Shown in pieces: positions 1-12,870 of a stretch of DNA of 64,000 bases. Where the stretch lies: positions 11,470,001 to 11,534,000 of the forward strand of contig OZ316892.1 of assembly GCA_973895155.1 (NCBI GenBank), in the 5' to 3' direction. Made by a program: the position numbers and the translations under genes. This DNA comes from Marsupella aquatica. Its lineage: Eukaryota; Marchantiophyta. Under the pieces are notes generated by a model. That model had not been told where the DNA came from. It saw nothing but the letters and a program-made list of their open reading frames with translations, and did not search any database. Position 1 is the stretch's first letter. Every line of letters starts with the position of its first letter.

Positions 1-1679
1 TAGATACAAATATAAGATAGAGTCCAGAATTGAGGCAAGCAATATATGACATATCTATTGTGGATGCATCGTGAACAAGAACACAACTTAACCAGTATAC
101 TAGCACAAGTAGAGGACCCGGTCAACGAGTATGCGGTGACTACCTGTGTGATGAAAAATATTAGACCCGGTCTCCTCGTAAACATTCATATACTTCATCC
201 TCAATACACGCCCGACTCCTCCAGCTGCCCTTCATATTACAGGAATGGACAGCATAGGATTTCAACCCCTCTGATGAAAACTAAAATTCAAGTGACCCAC
301 TCACAGTACTCCACAGGTTAAGCGGTAATAGCTACATGCAACCCTTTTGGGGGGTTCCGTGTCTCTTTCTGCAATGTTGCAGAAATATTCTCTCCAACAG
401 TTTTCTGTCTCATACATGGCGCCCGGCGTCATCAAGGTAAGCCACCCTTAAACCGGCTTTGATCCATGATACGCGTTATCACATAAAGACAAGATAGACT
501 GGAAGTTGTCACAACTCGCACCCGGTATCACAAAAGATACTTTCATCGTTCCCTTCTCAACATCAAACATCCAGACTGAGGATACCACCCACTGCAACAG
601 CAACCTTTTCACCGACTCTGAGCATTATTTGTAAGCCCGTACACCTGGAAGAAAACGACACTAGCCTCATCACGTTACGTAATTAACAAGACTTCCAGAC
701 TTGGTAAGCTATATGAGAGCTCAGCAGGTGGAAAAGCAGCTACTATAATAACCAGAACATAAGGTCTTGACCCTAAAGATCATTCACAATCTGGTTGGAA
801 GACAAAGAAAGCAAGCAGAAAACGGGAGGAGAATCGCGCACTTCTTCCTTGTATCAGAAAGACGGTCGAAGTCGATGAGATGTCACAAAAAGCTAAGCAA
901 GAGGTCTACGTCATTGGGATCACGTAGAGGTGGCAGACAATGCAAGATTTGAAGCTCTACTCCTATTGCATTATTTTAGAACTTCCCATCACACCCTCCT
1001 GTGCCCATGCGTCTCAATTTCCATGTCCCAATGGCCGCTTAACCGAGCCATCCAGTTTGGCACTCCTCATGATCTTCATATGTTGACCAAGTCCAACAGC
1101 ATTTCTAAACATATGTACCACGGGCAGATGATGCAATTCCAACAGCCTTAGGATCATTGCTATGTACATGCTTAAACATTAATAATTGGCTCGCGTCTAG
1201 TATGGGACAATCTCAGGCAGAAAATACAAGCCCCAAGATGCTGGTCTACTTGTTGACTACAGATTCCATCATTGCCTGCCTGATCCTCCAACTCTGTCTG
1301 GACAACTAGCCCACCTATCACTGTCCATGGCCCAAACAGAGGGTTCATTGGATCTGAAATACCCACACGGCATGCAGGTGTCTAACAGTAGATGAGAGGT
1401 CCATCGTCCCTTTCTTGAACTTGGTTGAACGCTCACCCTACAAGATTAGCTACGATACACGACTCAGATCACAAACGGCCTTTCAACTCCGTAAATTGCA
1501 ACAGCCGAAAGAATTTCCACCGGAGTTTTGCCGCAAACTTCGGTGGATGTAAGCTCCTACCTATCCACTTCATTCCTCTGGAGGTACCCATTTGCTCTGG
1601 GAGCGGAACTCTCCTGCCGATGCTTGGAGGTCTCAACGAATTGGGTTTATGCTGCGCCCTTTCCAGAAACGAGGGGTTC
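1..1679. other. Downstream flank of LNK, no gene recognised
   Basis: The part next to 1680 probably holds the LNK 3' UTR. I see no family motif or convincing exon here on either strand. The open frames are short and lack coding character, and the 140-codon plus-strand frame at 1425-1847 is antisense to the last LNK exon. Confidence 0.5.
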
Positions 1680-4600
1680 TTATGTATATGCATAAGGTCG
1701 AGCGAAAACCGTGGGCTGGGGTTTAGAGAAGAGCAGTTTTGCGATAGTCCGATCTATAGGATTTGTTTCTGTCTCCACCACACTCATACTGGTACCCCTG
1801 CACAAGGTCAAGAGCAGTTCAGAAGATGGCCCTCAAAACAGAGATAGAAATGACTGATCTTTCATAAACTCTGAAACACAGAATAAGGAAAAGATGAATT
1901 TATGCCCGTTCAACTACACTGCACAACTTCAATTAGATGCTTGGGCACTTGCCACATAAACAGCATATTACAGTTTTCATGGTCAAAATATTTCTTGGTA
2001 CCTTACAAAATTTGCGAGAGGCACAAAGATTGGAGGTGGCAGCCATCCCTAAAAGTTAAGGATGGCAAGATGTAGATTGGCGAAGGGCAACAATCCAGAC
2101 AAGAGAAAATACGCAGAGAACAAAATTCGAACGTACTGGGATTGTCTAGAAGACGGAGGCCCACTAGCTGTTGAGGATTCTACAGCATTTGCTGCATCAC
2201 TGTCTTGTTCCCTGGACTCTTGACTGCCATTCAGATTATCAGAGCCGGCTGCCCTCCGCTTCATGGCACTTCTTGCAAGACGGTATAAACCATCTCGAAT
2301 GCACACTCTAGTGCCTAATTCCAGCTGCAAACAAATGGAACACTAGTTAACACTGTCCGGTATAATTTTGTAACTGCGCAGTGGATGCCTGTTTCCTCGT
2401 AGGACTCCAATGCTTACGGCATGCAGCTCTCTGCTATTAATTCGCTACACAACTTTGAACAGCAAAGGAAAGCGTTGGAAGATCCAGGTACGGAATACAT
2501 ACTGCTGATACTGTAGACTTCAGTTGACATAGGACGGAACCCTCCAAGCAATAATCTCCATTCTCGTTTGTTGACGGAAGGTTCCCCTCCTTTACAACAA
2601 GCCTTTGGGCGGCGTCTGGCGAATCCACCACAGGATTCATAACTAGGTCAGAAGTCGACTTCGAAGGTCTTCTCGGCTGATTCGGTAGTGAATCATGACA
2701 CGTCCCCACCTGCTGCTTTTGGTACGTTTGATCTACTCCATCCCCATTATGAGATGCAAGCAACTGCTGCTGCTGTTGTTCGACAGCCATCCTAGCTTGC
2801 ATCTGCTGACGCCACCGTAGCTTGTCCATCTTCTCTTGCGGAGTCATGTTCAGACTGCTGGTTGGAGGACGGTTCGAGACATCATAAGCCCAACTGGGTC
2901 CCAACCGACTGGCCTGAGGTAGCAGTACTGGTCCCTGAGAGACTGCTTGCGGAATATCAACAAACATGGATTGAGGACGCTGCATCTGCATCATGGGAAC
3001 AGAAGGAGATGACATCGCAGGCAGACGGTGTACAGGGTATGCTACTTGGATGTATGGAACTCCCTGAGACATTTGCAGTTGATGAGGAGCACTTATCACT
3101 CCAGGTGTTGCGGTTGGGGGGAAGTATTGGAGTGGATATGTAGTAGCTGGCTGCAAAAGCGGTGGTCGGCCAGATATTCTCAAAGGACGAGCTTGTAATT
3201 GTCTTCCGTCGACAATCTGGGCGTTATAAGGCGGTCCGGGTGAAAGTTTTCGATAAGAAGTAATTCGCTTGAATCTGTCCTCGCTACGCTTTCGGTTTGA
3301 AGCATGCCGACGTGCTCGATGGGCCTATCCAATACGTCAGTCCATCAGATAATTAGAACAAAAGGGTGCAGAACAAGTGGCCTCAATCAACAGTGGACAA
3401 GTAGCTTTGTCGACGAGACTGGAGCTCGAGAGATGGTGAAAAGAAGGTCACGGGGACGGGGACGGAGAAAAACTTAGTTCCGCCGGGTCAACCAATCTCA
3501 GCAACTTGTTGTTGCCCATGAAACGGCACAATGAAGATCTTGCGAGACTAACAAATGCGTCTAGAAAGGGATCAAGAACACTAGCCGGGTCAAGGACAAG
3601 ATAGGAAGACTTTTAACCCAAATGTGGCATTTTGAAGGATTCCCAAGTTGGTTTCTAATAAACCTAGTCCGGACAGCGTGTATTGCCACCAATCCCCCCA
3701 AAACGGACATCCAAACTTTCATTACAATGAGGGGTAAAATCTGGACAGCGTGTATTGCCACCAATCCCCCCAAAACGGACATCCAAACTTTCATTAAATG
3801 AGGGGTAAAATTTGCTATGTTGAAACCTGACCTCGACACTAACTTGGCTACTAGTGGCAAGTGGTAAGCGCGCTGTCCAAAGACAAGTACCTGAGCCATG
3901 CTAACCTTTCCAGTTTTACAAGGGGAAGGCCTTGACACTCTTGTTCCTTCAGGCGGCATATCCTTGGGCAGGACAGTCGCTCGGGCTGGCTGCCAGATGG
4001 AAAAATTGAAAAGACTCAATAAGAAGTGACAATTAATCATAAAGGATGGGGTTTCACGAAATCCACTTGGCCCTGTATCAACACGAACTCGAGGATAAAA
4101 GGTTTCGGCTCCCAAAAGGAACTAGCCAGCTGAAGAAAAGCATGAACGGATATACAGGAGTGTCCATGGCATCTATATATACAAGAGTGGGTGCCACAAT
4201 CCACCACAAACACCGGAACTAGGGCACTACTTGACACAGAATGCTAATACAAAATCATTATACACGTCTATAAACATTTAACCTGCGTAGGCTCAAGGTC
4301 TCACTCCCACAAACAATCTTAGCACAGAGAGTAGCGTCATACTGCAGTGATCGAAACCGAAGACCTCTCAAACATGCAGGACTTCCAGAAATCCACCAGG
4401 CTTGTAAAAAATTGCAGAATACCCTCCCAGTTTTGCAGAAAAGAATATACCAAGTAAATGGCACGGGGAGAGACAAAACCTTGGTTTCGCAGGACATGTC
4501 CCTGTTGTCCGCACAATGAAGTGGGTTCAGCTGCACCGGAGTATCAACCGAGATGTTCAGAGATGTTGGATCGTCATTATTGGCAACTACATCGTCAAGC

Positions 4601-6116
4601 CTGTTCATCCTCAGCCCCGGCAAACAATCATCGAGCAGTACCTCCCTCTTGTCCTCCAATTCCTCAACTTCGACCTTCGCAGCAATCGATCCAGATAAGG
4701 GAGAAGACTTCTCGAACTGTATATCGCTGTCCATGGTTCCCGTCGGAGGGGAGGACGAAGATGGCCAGTCCAATACTTCGGCCCCATTTACCAATACCGG
4801 CTCAAATGAAGTGTCGTTATTTCTGAGATGCACAGACAATACGAGAGGAGGACATGCAGGCCAGATGGTTAAGCCATTTGGGATGCACAAAATGAAGCGT
4901 ATAGAGACAATAAATGACAACAATTGCGAAGATCTCAATCCGACGAGGGGAAGTCAGAGATGCAGACCGAAATAACTTGTCCATGTCATCCAAGTTGCTT
5001 ATGTTTTCCCAGCCGAGTTCGAGTAAGGTGTCGGCTTTGCTCACTACATTCTCGCTTTCAAAAATTTCGAGGCCCCCATCTTGTGAGCCAACGTCAGACA
5101 CAGAGAACGGGCCACTGCCCATACTCGTATCCTCCTCGCCATTGTAAAACTGATAATCGCCTTTCATGTCCCTCAGACTCTGATGACCCTTCACAACTTC
5201 CTCACCGGTCTCATCCGTCTCTTGACTAATTGGTGGATGCTCCGAGCCAAAAGCTTCAGAATCTGCAGTCCGGTCGAAAACTACTCTCCCGACTCCAGTC
5301 CACTCATCGTCTGAAGTATTTACGGCAAGGTTCGTAGTATTTCCTGGTAGCAGCGATTCAGTCGATCTCTTTTCAACCTCGGACGACAACTCTGAAGCAC
5401 TGTCCACCAATTCAGTAGACACGGCGGACTCTCCTTTAACAGTCGACCCCGAAAGGCTAGATTCGCGAAAAATTCTCTTGGGGCGATCTCCATTAGGCAA
5501 CCAGGAACTATTTGGCGAGCTCGGGTTGGGCACCACATGATCTCCGTTACCCTCCCCGAACTCGTTCCATACCATATCATCGAACTGCGAAGAGAACACA
5601 ATGTACAAGTAAGCGCGACAAACATCAGAATGACACCGGTATCTTGCCGACAACCACTACAGTAAGGGCCATCGCGCCTCCAATGTCACTTTCGAGTTTA
5701 GAATCTCTATCGGACTCATCACTATCGTTTCACTGAAGACATTCCGGAAATTCACCAGTGTTGTAAGACAAATTATGGGTTCGATGTGAAACCTCTTCGC
5801 AAGCATATTTTAAAGTCCTAGAATTGGAGTATGACAACCTCATGAGAGTAGCACGAGGTAAGTGGCAAACCAACTAGGATCCTCGGAGGCGGGATTACTC
5901 GGGGAATATAGCGTCACTCCAGCCGAGAGGACGAATCCAGTTTCCAGAAGACGGACGAGCTAGGCCACTGGTCGAGATACTAGGGCAACATAGGACCTCA
6001 AAAACGAGCACATCCGTGTCCATGCAAAAACCAAGAGTGGATAGAGACGGAACCTGAGAAAGCGAAGACCAGGTCGTCAAGGAGTTATCCTCTCCATCGA
6101 AGCCCCACATTGACAT
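1680..6116 (-). CDS. LNK: LNK (night light-inducible and clock-regulated) family transcriptional coactivator
   Basis: Coding exons: 6116-6054, 5584-4968, 4822-4480, 3989-3906, 3324-2503, 2324-2137, 1797-1680. Every junction has GT..AG and keeps phase, giving 744 aa. LNK proteins lack a DNA-binding domain and are brought to evening and afternoon promoters by RVE/CCA1-type MYB factors. Family motifs are in the usual order. The acidic N-terminal block FDDMVWNEFGE (from residue 22) is followed by the GWENISNLDDMDKLFRNND block, whose arginine codon is split across exons 2 and 3. MTPQEKMDKLRWRQQMQAR starts at 529, before a polyglutamine stretch. LELGTRVCIRDGLYRLARSA covers 644-663. The C-terminal ETNPIDRTIAKLLF (716-729) lies in a short last exon. 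The start is the first ATG of exon 1, and the 21-codon first exon joins the second in phase. Exon 6 would stay open to 2049 if unspliced, but its GTACGT donor and the last-exon motif argue for splicing. Subfamily (LNK1/2 versus LNK3/4) is not assigned; the length fits LNK1/2. Confidence 0.93.
3671..3813. repeat. Tandem duplication (72 bp x 2) in LNK intron 4
   Basis: Two almost identical 72-bp copies start at 3671 and 3743. Both begin GGACAGCGTGTATTGCCACC and differ by about one base. They lie wholly inside intron 4 (3905-3325) and touch no exon. Near identity implies a recent event. Confidence 0.9.
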
Positions 6117-8300
6117 TCTTCGAAAAGCTGCACCAGCAAATTTCGCTAATAGCTAGAGGTACCAATCACACCAAACTCCGTCTACCGACCATTCGTGATC
6201 AACATATCACGACCCTGAAAGCGCAACTCGGCAGCCGGATCCCTATCCAAGAGCTCAGTACCTGCTTTCTGCGGGGCTAGCTGTCCGTGTGCACACCCGC
6301 GTGAGCTGAAACAAAAGGTGAACGCTGAAACCCAAGGACTAAGCTTACCCCATCTTTACGGATCACTGCAACCTGTGCAAGCTCAGTGAGAGCACGACAG
6401 ACCCTTTCGAGGATGGTAACAACGGAACAGTAACTTGGCTGTCGCTCAGAAAATGCGAATCGATGACTTCCCAGAATTTAACTGGCACATTAGTCGTGCA
6501 TTAACCTCGACAATATCTCCGCTGACGTCAATCCACGCGCTCACCGACTACACAACTTCGGATGACCATCGCAAGTAATCTAGAATGTCTGCATCGACTA
6601 ATTGTTTGGAACACCAAGCCTGGCAAGTCCCACGACTTTCAAAAACTTCACTCCGCACTCGTCCCTTCCTACCGCCTGATGACACCGTTCGTGACTTTTC
6701 CCACCACTGGACCAATGTCAGACCTACTTCACCATTCAAGAATCCTCCACAGCACTTCGTGTCGCTGTCTGCAAGATGACGTAAAGCGTGATTTTTGGTC
6801 AGTCCCTTCATCTGAGCAAGCGGATTCAGAGCCAGCCAAATCTATCATCAGACGTCCATTGGCCACCCCCGGCCGCAGAGGGCCCTACGACGCGAACGCC
6901 TGACGATTTTAAAGCAGTGGTCAGCTGTAGAGCGTCAATCCAGATAGAACATACAATCCGACGAACTGACTTGATGGGACTTGGACTTCTCGTACGTGAC
7001 TCTCGCTCCTACAACTGAGAGACAGCTGCTTCGCAAATCAGATGCTTCCCAAAAATTGCAACGACAATCTAACTCGACTTGTTAACAACGTGATCCTTAC
7101 GGACAATCACGGATCAATAGAAAGCATCATTGCCCGTCCAGTGACAACAAGGGCGCAAAAGGCCGCTAGTCGATAACATGAGATAGCATGAGAAACACAG
7201 GGACTCCGGCTCAAGAGGCAAGCCGTCTCTACCATTCACAACTGACCTCATCACAAGTAACAAATCCGCCACTTTCTATCGCGGGCCTGGCAGATACCTA
7301 CGACACAATCATGGAACCACACCAATATGAATACGAACGCAAGCAAGATTTCGCCTAGCTGACCTCCAAACCTACCTGTACTCCATCGCCACGATCGTTC
7401 TCCCAACTTTCACTCGATCTCGGAATTTTGTTTCATCCGCGGCGACGCTGCCAACGCGCTGCTCCTCGTCACGACACCGCTGGAAAAGCATACACATGGC
7501 ATCTCTTCGTTCCCCGGGCGAACTCCTTCCTGTAAATTCTCCTCCCAACCAAAATCGTACGACATCGCTCTGTCCCTGACAACAGCAGCAGCCACCCTAA
7601 GCCTGGGATCCGAGTCAATTGATCGATCACCGAGCAAATCACGGACGCCGCAGTCCTTCTTTTCGCAGTGCGTCTCTGGTATATGGCTATGACAACAGCT
7701 GCAGTTGCCGCTGGTCGATGCAAACAACCGAACTATTGACCGAGCACGAACGATCCCACACCCGGACCTCCTCCGAATCGCTCCGCTCCACCACACTTCT
7801 CCTTACGTTCGTCGATCTGCCGCTGCGCGCGAGCTTGTGTCCTGTCGTGTCAAGGACTGGAAAAGCTATGGCAAGCTATGGAAAGCCGTGGGAAAGGAAA
7901 GGCAAGGAAAGGAATGCAGGGGACTAGTGAGGAGAAAGCTATGGAAAGGAAAGCTATGGAAGGAAAAGCTATGCAGAGGGGAGTAGTGGTGAGAAAGCTA
8001 TGGAAGGAAAAGGAATGCAGAGGAGTAGTGACTCGGCCCGCTGTTCTGAGGCTGAGAACGAGCGGGGTCCCCTAGAGCTACAGTGCGGCCCGACTTCCTC
8101 ATCCATCCATTTCCCCACATAAATATGTGTGCGCATATACACACAGACAGACGTGTGGTCTTTTTTAATGGATACGTGGGGATCAGCTGCTGCTGGGATT
8201 TCCACTCTAAATATTAAATAAAATAATACTCTATCAGTAGGTGTTCCTGACAGGGAGGAGTGGGTAGCCCAGACTACAGTAGTAGAATCCAAGTTTAATT
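6117..8300 (-). promoter_or_regulatory. LNK upstream leader and promoter region
   Basis: About 2.2 kb upstream of the LNK ATG are visibly richer in G+C than the AT-rich DNA that starts near 8300, as expected of a transcribed leader plus proximal promoter. No protein family is recognisable on either strand, and the short open frames overlap one another on both strands. Roughly 400 bp upstream of the ATG lie AATATCT (6512-6518), the core of an evening element, and the bZIP palindrome TGACGTCA (6523-6530). The transcription start cannot be fixed from sequence. Confidence 0.4.
7863..8035. repeat. Purine-rich degenerate repeat built on AAAGCTATGGAAAGG
   Basis: The words GCTATGG, GGAAAGG and AATGCAG recur many times. 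A longer unit running from GAGAAAGCTATGG to GCAGAGG occurs twice in succession. The plus strand is almost pure purine. It lies at the far end of the LNK upstream region and is simple-sequence expansion rather than coding sequence. Confidence 0.8.
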
Positions 8301-8850
8301 TTTAAAACCTGTTTTTCCTCTTTCGCCGATGTGGCTAAGGTCACTTTGTGCGAGGGCTTAGAGATGCTAGGCATATTCCTTATCTAGATTTACTAGAATA
8401 GTTTTGGATCGTTAGATGTTTTTGTAGATTTTGGGATGAGGGTTAGATTCTGGGTAATGAGATCTGTGGCTACTGTAGGTGGGATGGTTAATGGAAGATA
8501 GACGACCTACAATAGTGAATTTAAATAAGAAAAAGTGGATAATAGTTTTTAGAGGGATTGGAATCTGGCTAATTTTAGTCACTGGAAAAAAGCTGGTAGT
8601 TCCAAAAATAAATAAGTATTAAAACTTTGGACCAAACATTTGAGGGGCACTGGGGCACTTTACGAGAACGCCTTTCTTCTTTTTCTAGACTCGGATTTCA
8701 TCACAGCCACTAGTATAAGGTGACCAGTCATTCTAGATTGTGGACGAGTTGTGGTGGCTGTTTCAACTCTGGTTTACTCAAGCCTACATGATAGTTTGCT
8801 GGGCCCTGGTCAGTATAGGTTGAATAGTGACCTGTACACTATCCCTGTGG

Positions 8851-8890
8851 CAAAAGTTTAGACCACCTGGCTAAGTGGTCTAAACTTTTG
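8851..8890. repeat. Perfect inverted repeat, 16-bp arms, 8-nt loop
   Basis: The left arm CAAAAGTTTAGACCAC (8851-8866) is the exact reverse complement of GTGGTCTAAACTTTTG (8875-8890), separated by CTGGCTAA. No gene is nearby. It would fold as a stable hairpin on either strand. Confidence 0.95.
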
Positions 8891-11800
8891 TGGGCGTTTC
8901 TTGGAATGCAATTGATTGCCACCCTCACATAGGCCCCTCTCAGGCCCGAAAGCCTAGATTTAAGGCTGAAAATTGCCCACTCGATTTGGTCTAGGAAAAG
9001 TCACTTTGTCCTTTTGTTTGTTCTTGTAAATGCCTTAGAGTATGTGGTGAACCTCAAACTCATTTTGTAATGTAAAGGATCTTGATGTAAACATTGACTT
9101 TTTCAATGTATACCTTTTTTAAACCTAAAGCCAAACCTAAAGAAGTATATTTTGGCGTTGCATTATTTCCTGGAATAAAAAATAATTAAGATTTCAAACA
9201 TATCCTGTGTGAACCAGGATGGCACTACATTTGTCAAAAATAAGAGTGGGCAAACAAGACTGCCGCACTCAGATTATATGTAGTTAGCTGCTTCAGTGAA
9301 GTGAGGTGTTATGCTATCATAAATAAATGTGAAACCTTTATCCTAAAATTTTATTACTTTGATTCTTGCTAAAATACACCCAAAATGGAAATGAAGTGAA
9401 TCTTGATTTTATTATTATTATTACAGCTATTAAGTATATTACCATTAAAGATGTTTGAATTTATAATATTGTCACTGTTTTTTTGTATTTATATAAATAC
9501 CATTATTTTTGTATATAGTTCTCCTTGTTACCTTGGTAAACTTGTCATCTGTGTACCAAACCCTGGCATTTTTATAAATACAGGAAAATAGTGGTAGTAT
9601 TGTGAATGAGAACATCTTTAGTGGCAAAGTGATTGAAAGCTTATTATTATTATTTGACTAGACCAATGCCTGTGCTTTGCCCGCTATTGTTGATAGTAGA
9701 TGAACTTGAGCTGAAGTGTTGTTAAGCATAAGTAAATTTACAAGGCAATGACACATTGTGGGGGGTCACTAAGTAGGCCTCACTGGGGGCCTCAGAACTC
9801 AATTTCAAGGAGTGTGCAAGATGTGTGGAGAGTAAAGGTTGGGCATGGAATGGGTGCACAGTGGCACTTTTACGTCCATCTCATGTTAGGAAAAGTGTTA
9901 CCACAACCAAATGGCAAGGAAGGCTTCCACCCAAAATGACATATCACAAACACATCATGAGAGAAACAAAGTGATTGCACATTAAAGTGTTTATATACAC
10001 AAAAGTATGGAATTATTTCAAACATGTCTCCAACATATTATAGATTAATTCTTCAGAATATACAAAACAATATACATGTTATCTGTTCAAATTAGTTACG
10101 AACAGTTGTTCTGGCTAGGTTTAAGCAAAGTTAGGAAAAAGTAGACTCAGAAAAGCTATTGGTTAGGAAAACTTATAATGGCCATTTACAAAAGTCTGGA
10201 AGCAAGAGAAATATTTTTAGCAATCGGGAATCAAGAACCAAGTTACCACTACTCTAGCATCCCAAAGACAGGTGGGAACATGGGAGACCCAATAAAAAGG
10301 AAGAAACAAAGAAAATCTCCAAGAAGACTAAGAGCATAAAGCTGGAGAGCCCCAAGAAAAGCCCCCTGCAACAGCAAACTAAAACCAAACAACCCTACAG
10401 AGTGAGCAACTAACTGAAAAGAATGGTAAAGCTCTAAGCCAAACCACACATGAGGGTCACTAAGAGGAATCTGACCAGAAATCCAACCTTAGCCGTATGA
10501 AGAGCAATAAATGCCTGAGTCCTTTTTCGAGCAACACACACTCGTTGTCTAATGAAGACATGGTGATAAAAAGTGGGGATAAGGTCTTCCCTCAACATAA
10601 GAGACTCCACATCCAGGAGTGGGCTGGTCACAAAAAGACCCGGAGAAGTTCCTTGGCTACTGGGCCAACTCTTGCTCATGCTACTCTACTTTCTACCAGC
10701 GTAGTGCTATGTATCATTCTCAAAGGCTTGAATTGATAGTAGTGTTTTGAGTACCCCACCTTTGGGTACAGGTTCCAGTTTTGAGATACTATCACAATTA
10801 ATTTCACTATTCCAGACTATCCTATTCTAGGAACCATGTTCCACTTTTGCGATCTCAACACAAATGATTCTAGACTTCCTAATAGAGTATACACACGTTC
10901 CACTTTTGAGATCCCACCACAAATGACTTCTTTTTTAATCAATTAGTCTAAAACAAATTCAATCTAATTGTAAATCTTGAGATCCCAAAAATGATGCACC
11001 CATGGACAGTATATAGAAACCCTTTTTTTAGCAAATAACATTTTATATTTGCTTTTTAGGAGGAGACATAGAGCCCTATCAACACCACACAAGGGGACAA
11101 AGCCACCCAAGCAAAAAAAAAAACAGATGGCAAAGTAACTGTGTCAGGGAACTTTGCCCCACAAACTACACAACTAGTCAGCCATGCCACCCTAAACAGC
11201 CATTGTAGACAGGCTCCCTCAACCTCCTGGTGCTGCTTAGTTATGGTCAACAACAGGTTACCCTGAAACCTAGTTCTCAATAAGTTCTATTGGTCCAGGG
11301 TTATCTAGCAACTTTAGTCTACTCTTACTCTCAAACAAAATCTCATTCTAGTGTTAAATTATTTTGTGTTGCTTAAAAAATCCAGCACTAAAGAGACAAC
11401 ATGAAATTTTGTTGCTGGCATACCTATAATGTCCTGTCCATGGATGTAATATTTCTTGCTCTCACTATTTGGTCCTGTAAGCATCAACATCATCAATGTT
11501 TACTGCAATAAATTGGGTTCTTTGTAGTCTCCCTGGGCTTGAGGACAACCTGGGTTGGTCCCCGGGTTGGTCAAATGTGTGTCTGAGTTGTTTGCTCTTC
11601 TTCACATAGTGACAAATATCCAACATGATGTGTTTTTGTTTGACATAGGACATTGTTGAGTAGATGACCACTATTTATAATAGATGCCATGCACATGTGT
11701 AACATCTAGCAAACACACAAGTAGTCAACACAATAAATACATGGTTCACTTCTCCAAAAGTTTTGTCACTTGAAACACACAAGAGAGTTTTACTAAACTT

Positions 11801-12802
11801 GTCAACCATACTAGTCTCCATAAACTAAGCTCTCCCTATCTCTTAGATGATGACTCCGTAACAATGAGCCGGAGTTCCACTCCATAGTTAAGTCCTGTTA
11901 TTGAATGTAGTAGAGGAACATCTAACCTTAACCAAGTACCTAACAATTTATTACGATTAGACAACTATGGTTACACAGTAAAGTTCTCTAGACCCAAGAG
12001 TAAATGTCTAATGGACCACCCAACCCAATAACCTTCCCATGAATGGGAGTCAAAGGCTTCATTTTATTCCTGCCATATGCTACCACACATCTCCATAATC
12101 AGAACCAAAGGGCCAAGTTTCCTCTTGTGCAACTGAATGGCTGAAGTGATGGCCTAATAGATGGAGCCCTTTGGGACCTGCAACATTGTTCGGTGTTGCA
12201 AGAGTTTATGGATCTCTCTCCATCTATCGGTACAGGTATTACCGCTGGAGACATGATTCTCATTATGCTCAAAGTGGGTTTTCCACCTAGCGTGAATTCC
12301 ATTATTGCTAACGCCCTAGTGCCAAGCTTTGCTGTTTGTGAAATACACATGATTGAACACCAGAGGAACAATCTCACTCAGTCTTTGGAAAGCAAAATTT
12401 CTTCCACTTTTATTGTCAACATTTACTTTGTCCCCAACACCGGCTCAGCTTTGTTGTCTGCTTTTACTTAGCCCACACTGTGTTGGGGAAAGTTCCAATC
12501 CCATTTTTTACCCCTCCTCTCCCACTGCCAGCCATTGCTGCCATGCAATTGTTCCTTAGTGAGACCCACAACTAAGCTGCTTCAATTTGTTCTTAAAAAT
12601 GGATGTCTGAGCATACCTGACCAACTGAGTGCTACTCAGCCATTGGCTGAGCTCCTCATCAGGGCTGGCATGAGGGATCCAGCCTCCCTGCCCTGTTGTG
12701 TCTTGAGATCCAATAGGGTCTTGATCCTCAGATTAGAGCACCATGAATCTTCTTAGATCCACACACCCCTTAAGGGGAAATCTGTGAAACCCCACAAAAA
12801 GG

Positions 12803-12870
12803 GAACAGTTAATCACAACATTGAGCCCAAGACCTATAAGTATCAAGTGAGCTACCACACAACCATGTCT
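12803..12870 (-). mobile_element. Possible tRNA-derived SINE head
   Basis: Read on the minus strand, the segment has GTGGTAGCTCACTTGATAC followed by TATAGGTCTTGGGCTCAATG. This resembles the A box (TRGCTCAnTTGG) and B box (GGTTCGAATCC type) of a tRNA-derived SINE at roughly the right spacing. The B box is degenerate, and I see neither a matching tail nor target-site duplications. Tentative. Confidence 0.3.

Noticed and set aside
1425-1847. 140-codon plus-strand frame
   Set aside because: Antisense to the last LNK exon and its intron; no coding resemblance.
2049-2136. Read-through of LNK exon 6 to a stop near 2049
   Set aside because: A GTACGT donor at 2136 joins in phase to an exon encoding the conserved C-terminal NPIDRTIAKLLF motif; the read-through tail is hydrophobic and unlike LNK proteins.
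4458-5230. Several plus-strand frames of 60-140 codons
   Set aside because: They are antisense shadows of LNK exons 2 and 3.
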